The notes under the pieces were generated by a model that had not been told where the DNA came from, made no database searches, and was given only the letters and a program-made list of their open reading frames with translations. From NCBI GenBank assembly GCA_965178125.1, contig CBCXTV010000034.1:1-26423 (forward strand): 26,423 nucleotides of DNA, given 5' to 3'. This document shows positions 23,769 through 26,423 of the stretch, piece after piece (position 1 is the stretch's first letter; each line of letters begins with the position of its first letter). A program made the translations under genes and the position numbers. This DNA comes from Bilabrum cf. latius (lineage: Eukaryota; Bigyra: Bicosoecida; Bigyra; Bicosoecida).

Positions 23769-23892
23769 ACGTCCTCAGGGGAGTTCGACTGTTGCCGGGG
23801 ACCAGGGCCCTTCCCGCGCGCGCGATAGCACACGCCATGGCGATCCTTCGTCGACGTCGCGTCGCTGGGGCGCTGAACGCCGCGGCGGCTGA
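23221..23892 (+). CDS. Low-complexity tail, last frame: RS/RD-rich C-terminus
   Basis: This frame is open from about 23176 and gives SPYPRDSGDRRSSRDDEPRR, RRSPTPRESERRRRRSPSP, and a Pro/Ala/Ser-rich end to the TGA at 23890. The nearest ATG is at 23482. Hairpins at 23396, 23687 and 23750 are in phase (GSRTSA, GRQTHA, GSRTSA). The composition is that of SR-type disordered regions that bind RNA or splicing factors. It is the last supported coding in unit 1. Confidence 0.55.
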   Translation, partial: ASPYPRDSGDRRSSRDDEPRRGRRRSPTPRESERRRRRSPSPRESGGTRRRRDEDPRERGSRTSAAPQGDRPAPSAASWLDRGRDSPMRGPGRGASAPSVAKAPPPPPPPERAASASSRHSHDSPYPREPRPRRDADSPADDRTRSRRASGATQGGGRQTHAAPRDPPTASERPEDRGSRTSARPQGSSTVAGDQGPSRARDSTRHGDPSSTSRRWGAERRGG

Positions 23893-24445
23893 CGGCGATG
23901 TCATTATTCCGCTGTTGGCCGCCCAGGTGCAGCCGTTCGCCGTCGTCGGCGGGCACACCTTTTGCGTAGCGAGGAGGACTACCCAGACACGGAGTTTTAC
24001 ATCGATTGGTGATCGGTGGGATGGGGGGCTCTGCCTGGTGTCGTTGAGCCCAGGCATCCCCGTGCATTGTATAGGCTGAGCCGTATGCTCAGCGTTCTCC
24101 CGTGCTTGCGGTGTGCGTGTCCCCTCTTGTCTTGTGGTGCGCGGCGCAGTCGATCAGGTCTTTTTAGAGGCGAGGGCTTGCCGGCTTGGCGCTCGTCATG
24201 GCCGCCCGGGCAGATCGGTGGAAGCAGTCTTTCCCGCCGACTGTCCGGGCAGGCCGCCTCCCGAAGTGCCCTCGTCTCTCCCCGGGACACTACCCGGACC
24301 GGCATTAGTTCTGGCCGCCCGGCTAGCCATGTGGAGCCTTGATGCCCACCTCTGGCCCGGGCGTGCCGCCGTCTGGAGTAGCTGTTCCCGGGGGCTGCCC
24401 GAGACCCCGCAGCGGACTTGCTCGGGGCGGGCAGCGGGGAGGGGA

Positions 24446-24996
24446 TGACTCCATTCCCCCTCCCCGGGTCGGTCGCGCTCGCGCGTGTGTGGTGTATAGC
24501 GCTCGTCTTCGTCGCCTTCTATTTTGATGGAGGTCGGTAGTCGGGGCACCCTCGTCTTTTTGGCATGCTCTGTGCCTTGCCGTGAGAGTTGGACTCCCAC
24601 CGCGGGCCAGACGTGCCAACGGGGGGTGTTTCTCGTTTGCCCCGATAACCGGACAGTATTCCTCCAAGTAGGTTGCACCTAGGACAGTAGCATGCATGCG
24701 CATAGCGGATCCGTAGTCCTTTTGGTCTTTTCGGAAAACAGTGTTCCGCGCATCGCACACTCGCTCGCGCTCGTCGCGTCGTGGGCCCTGTTCCCTGGCC
24801 CTTTGCCCGGCTACGGCCGGGCCAGTCCCGGGGCCCAGGGCACCACGTGCCCCAGGGCTGTGAGACTATCCAAGGGTGGTCCTGGAGGTTTGGGTCCAGG
24901 ATCCCCTGCCCCGGACCAGAGTGGTCCGGGCTACAGTGAGCCCCGGCCCCAGGGTGGCCGGGCACCTACCCATTCGCAGGGGTCTTCCCATTCGCA
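24446..24996 (+). repeat. Candidate LTR
   Basis: A purine-rich stretch at 24434-24445, GCGGGGAGGGGA apart from one C, could be a polypurine tract; it is followed directly by TG at 24446. A CA at 24995-24996 precedes GGTTATCAGCC, which loosely resembles an initiator-Met primer-binding site, 30 bases before the unit 2 ATG. The TG...CA span of 551 bases fits Copia LTR size. No second copy is in the window, so this rests on weak end signals only. Confidence 0.2.
24582..24600 (+). repeat. Single hairpin in the non-coding region
   Basis: GTGAGAGT, loop TGG, ACTCCCAC, with one A:C mismatch. It belongs to the unit-1 family (NRG loop, T:A closing pair) and is the only copy outside supported coding sequence. 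This places the family boundary between 24600 and 25156. Confidence 0.8.
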
Positions 24997-24998
24997 GG
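24969..24998 (+). repeat. 12-base direct repeat, 18-base period
   Basis: CCCATTCGCAGG occurs at 24969-24980 and again at 24987-24998, immediately upstream of the unit 2 start region. It may be part of an LTR end or a regulatory tandem. Confidence 0.8.
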
Positions 24999-25028
24999 TT
25001 ATCAGCCGTATAGCCTGTTCCCAGGGCG

Positions 25029-25631
25029 ATGGAGCCCCGTGGCTCCACTCCGCCCATTCGAGACGGTGAAGAGGCGTCCCTTGACGACCTCACGCTGTCA
25101 TCCCTCACGCCCCCATCTCCGTTACCGCTCCGCGAGGGAGCGGAACCCCAGGGCGGTGGGGGCCAAGCCTCTGCAGTCCTTGGGCCCATGGACGGTGTCG
25201 TCGTCCCTAGCTGTGGGGGCCAAGCCCCCGCCGAGCTAGGGCAGGGACGACAGGCCGAGCGCCGCGGGGCGCAGCACTTCCTCATCCATTCGGAGGGTGA
25301 GGAAGTCTCCGCAGGAGCCGAGCCGGACCAGGAGCGGCCCCCTTCCTTGGGTCGTTCCCGATCTCCGTCCGCGATGCCTACGGCGTCCGACCGTTCGTCG
25401 CCTGTCAGTCGTCGTTCTCGCGCTGTCGGTCGTTCATCTCGTTGCAGGTTTCCGGCGGAAAGTAGGGACGCGCGCTCGGGCGGTAGCCGTCCCGACCCCC
25501 CCCCCCCCCTCCCCCCCGCCGCCGCCATGGGCGGCCGTCGTTGCCGTCGACTCCGCGTTCAACGAGACCAAGTGCTACTCGCTCGCCGAGTCAGGCTCCC
25601 TTGGATGTTTCTGTGCCGGAACAGCCGCTGA
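25029..25631 (+). CDS. N-terminal disordered segment of the gag polyprotein, unit 2
   Basis: The ATG at 25029 has a favourable context (GGCG before, G after) and is the likely start of the element polyprotein. The protein reads LDDLTLSSLTPP, then two in-phase CAA-loop hairpins at 25156 (GGQASA) and 25213 (GGQAPA), then the HFLIHSEGEE block shared with unit 1. RS-rich sequence follows. Poly-C runs (25498-25517) interrupt the region. The conserved protein after about 25560 is in the -1 frame, exactly as in unit 1, so the last 25 residues are doubtful. Confidence 0.65.
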   Translation: MEPRGSTPPIRDGEEASLDDLTLSSLTPPSPLPLREGAEPQGGGGQASAVLGPMDGVVVPSCGGQAPAELGQGRQAERRGAQHFLIHSEGEEVSAGAEPDQERPPSLGRSRSPSAMPTASDRSSPVSRRSRAVGRSSRCRFPAESRDARSGGSRPDPPPPLPPAAAMGGRRCRRLRVQRDQVLLARRVRLPWMFLCRNSR

Positions 25632-26313
25632 GCGGATGGGGTTGTGGGAGCCAAGCTTCCGCTTGCCCCCCCGCTCGGTCATCTGCTCTGGACGGAGGCA
25701 TCCACACAGGTGATGGCGATGGCCAAGTGGTGATAGCGACTGATAGTCATGCCCAAAACTTCCTCGAAAAATCCGATGATGATGTAGCGACGGGGTGCGA
25801 CCTCGAGACGCAGCTCGAGGACATCATGCGGGAGACGTTCGACGCCGCGAGCGCCGAGCTCGCCGCTCACGGCCCGACTCCGCGTGCGCACAGTGCATCG
25901 CGACGCACCTCCCCGAAGGGCATGCCGGTCCGTGGGTGCCAAGCATCCGCTAGACTGGCTGCCCCGAGGGGAGATGGGCCGCCCGCGCGCAACGTTGCCG
26001 AATCGTCGTCGTCATCATTACCGCCGGGCGCATTCCCTCATCGGTTATCTCGTCCGGAGAGTTGCGCGGATCCGGCGACTCCGCCGGCCGCGCCGCCGCC
26101 GGCGCATGGGCATCTCGAGTACGACGGTAACGACAAATCGGTATTTTCCGGAGTAATGAATGTGGATTTCCCGTTCCAGGCTGGCTCAAACCCCGGTGTT
26201 GGCCCTGGTGGGGGTCATACCCCCGCAGATGGTGCCGATACCGGGGGTCACATGGGCCTGCCCCATGGTCCTTTTGACAGTGTGGCTGAGGCGAGCGGGC
26301 GCCAAGTGCCCGC
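25081..26313 (+). repeat. Diverged direct repeat, copy 2
   Basis: This is the partner of 26-1245. It keeps one frame where copy 1 changes frame at about 1010-1070; copy 1 lacks one base net relative to this copy between 865 and 1140. Confidence 0.85.
25156..26313 (+). repeat. In-frame hairpins of unit 2, CAA-loop family (6 copies)
   Basis: Copies are at 25156, 25213, 25644, 25932, 26208 and 26295, each 19 bases. Five have loop CAA closed by C:G (GC-CAA-GC); 26208 has loop CAT closed by T:A. Stems pair throughout, using some G:T. All are read in the same phase (Gly-x-Gln-Ala-x-Ala in the CAA copies). Confidence 0.9.
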
Positions 26314-26423
26314 ATCGCCAAATGGGCACGACTCAGCTTCTGATTCTACCATGGGGAACGGGAAAGACTCCGAAGGCAGGAAGCGCGTGAAGATCCATGG
26401 GGAGGGGCTGGGGGAGCCGATGC
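25502..26423 (+). CDS. Gag N-terminal region, unit 2 (runs off the window)
   Basis: This frame is open without a stop from the poly-C region to the last base. It aligns with unit 1 through APLDV, PEQPL, LDGGIHTG, DLETQLEDIM, GDGPP, NVDFPFQAGS and GRKRVK. Hairpins at 25644, 25932, 26208 and 26295 are all in phase (GSQASA, GCQASA, GGHTPA, GRQVPA). No start codon can be assigned, and it probably continues the 25029 frame by a -1 shift or splice. The coiled coil seen in unit 1 would begin just beyond the window. Confidence 0.7.

Larger units (their letters stand above)
1..24996 (+). mobile_element. Giant Copia-type retroelement, unit 1 (5' end outside window)
   Basis: The order gag, aspartic protease, integrase, reverse transcriptase, RNase H is the Copia (Ty1) order and is visible here: DTG near 5489, a DDE integrase at 6254-6541, YVDD at 8529-8540 and RNase H to about 9700. 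The pol frame then continues in phase from 10794 into a second module with NUDIX, SLOG and KptA domains, and the same hairpin family marks both halves. I therefore treat 1 to about 25 kb as one unit. The right end is a guess (candidate LTR end). The alternative is a Copia copy sitting beside an unrelated gene; the shared hairpins and the uninterrupted frame argue against that. The Copia half is heavily frame-broken, so this copy is probably not autonomous unless the breaks are assembly errors. Confidence 0.6.
23893..25028 (+). other. Non-coding stretch between units
   Basis: I see no supported gene here. A frame left over from 22607 stays open to 24079 but has no hairpin or domain support. 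The stretch contains GC-rich inverted repeats around 24780-24860, T-rich patches (24168, 24523, 24557, 24720), one hairpin of the unit-1 family at 24582, and a 12-base direct repeat near 24969-24998. It should hold the 3' end of unit 1 and the transcription start of unit 2. Confidence 0.5.
25029..26423 (+). mobile_element. Start of a second, diverged unit of the same element
   Basis: This stretch repeats the start of the window. Anchors are 26 with 25081, 161 with 25213, 223 with 25275, 577 with 25644, 865 with 25932 and 1227 with 26295, giving offsets of 25,052-25,068. The net indel between 223 and 577 is 15 bases, a multiple of three, and there is none between 577 and 865. From about 25502 one frame stays open to the window edge, so this copy is less damaged than unit 1. 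Its hairpins have CAA loops closed by C:G, unlike unit 1, so it is a distinct subfamily and not a recent duplicate. Confidence 0.8.

Noticed and set aside
1-26423. tRNA, rRNA or other structured RNA genes
   Set aside because: I saw no cloverleaf or rRNA-like sequence on either strand by eye. A tRNAscan or Rfam search would be needed to exclude them formally.

Overview
The window looks like dinoflagellate (alveolate) nuclear DNA. It is GC-rich throughout and all supported coding is on the + strand. It carries a Copia-type retroelement whose gag has a CCCH zinc finger instead of a CCHC knuckle, and whose pol ends in a methyltransferase-like domain with a PCTGGS motif. From memory, this layout is common in dinoflagellate genomes. 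The organism call is inference.

Layout: 1-2800 is a disordered N-terminal region and a long coiled coil. 2800-4560 is gag plus the CCCH finger. 5470-5800 is the aspartic protease, 6120-7200 the integrase, 7900-9270 the reverse transcriptase (YVDD), 9230-9700 RNase H, and 10100-10900 the methyltransferase-like C-terminus. About 25 reading-frame changes interrupt this half. From 10794 the frame runs without a stop from the pol C-terminus into a second module. That module (10.8-22.1 kb) has only four breaks and holds, in order, a PDZ-like segment, an SGNH-hydrolase-like domain, a NUDIX domain, a SLOG (cpYpsA-like) domain, a KptA/Tpt1 RNA 2'-phosphotransferase and a zinc ribbon. A Pro/Arg/Ser-rich tail runs to 23.9 kb. 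23.9-25.03 kb is non-coding and may contain an LTR. At 25029 a second, diverged unit begins and repeats the start of the window with an offset of about 25,055-25,068 bases.

The most striking signal is a 19-base hairpin: 8-bp stem, 3-base loop, consensus GYGGNNGT-NRG-ACNNCCRC. I count 54 copies in unit 1 and 6 in unit 2. The stems vary with compensation. All but one of the coding copies are read in the same phase (Gly-x-x-Thr-Pro/Ser-Ala), and copies avoid every folded domain. Of the eight possible NRG loops the only one never seen is TAG, a stop. Unit 2 uses a different loop (CAA, closed by C:G) at homologous positions. The hairpin is therefore under selection both as a paired structure and as translated sequence, and its loop identity tracks the element.

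Working model (inference): one giant Copia-derived element of about 25 kb encodes a polyprotein that adds an ADP-ribose/NAD-type processing toolbox (NUDIX, SLOG, KptA) to retroelement functions. It is marked throughout by element-specific, in-frame RNA hairpins.
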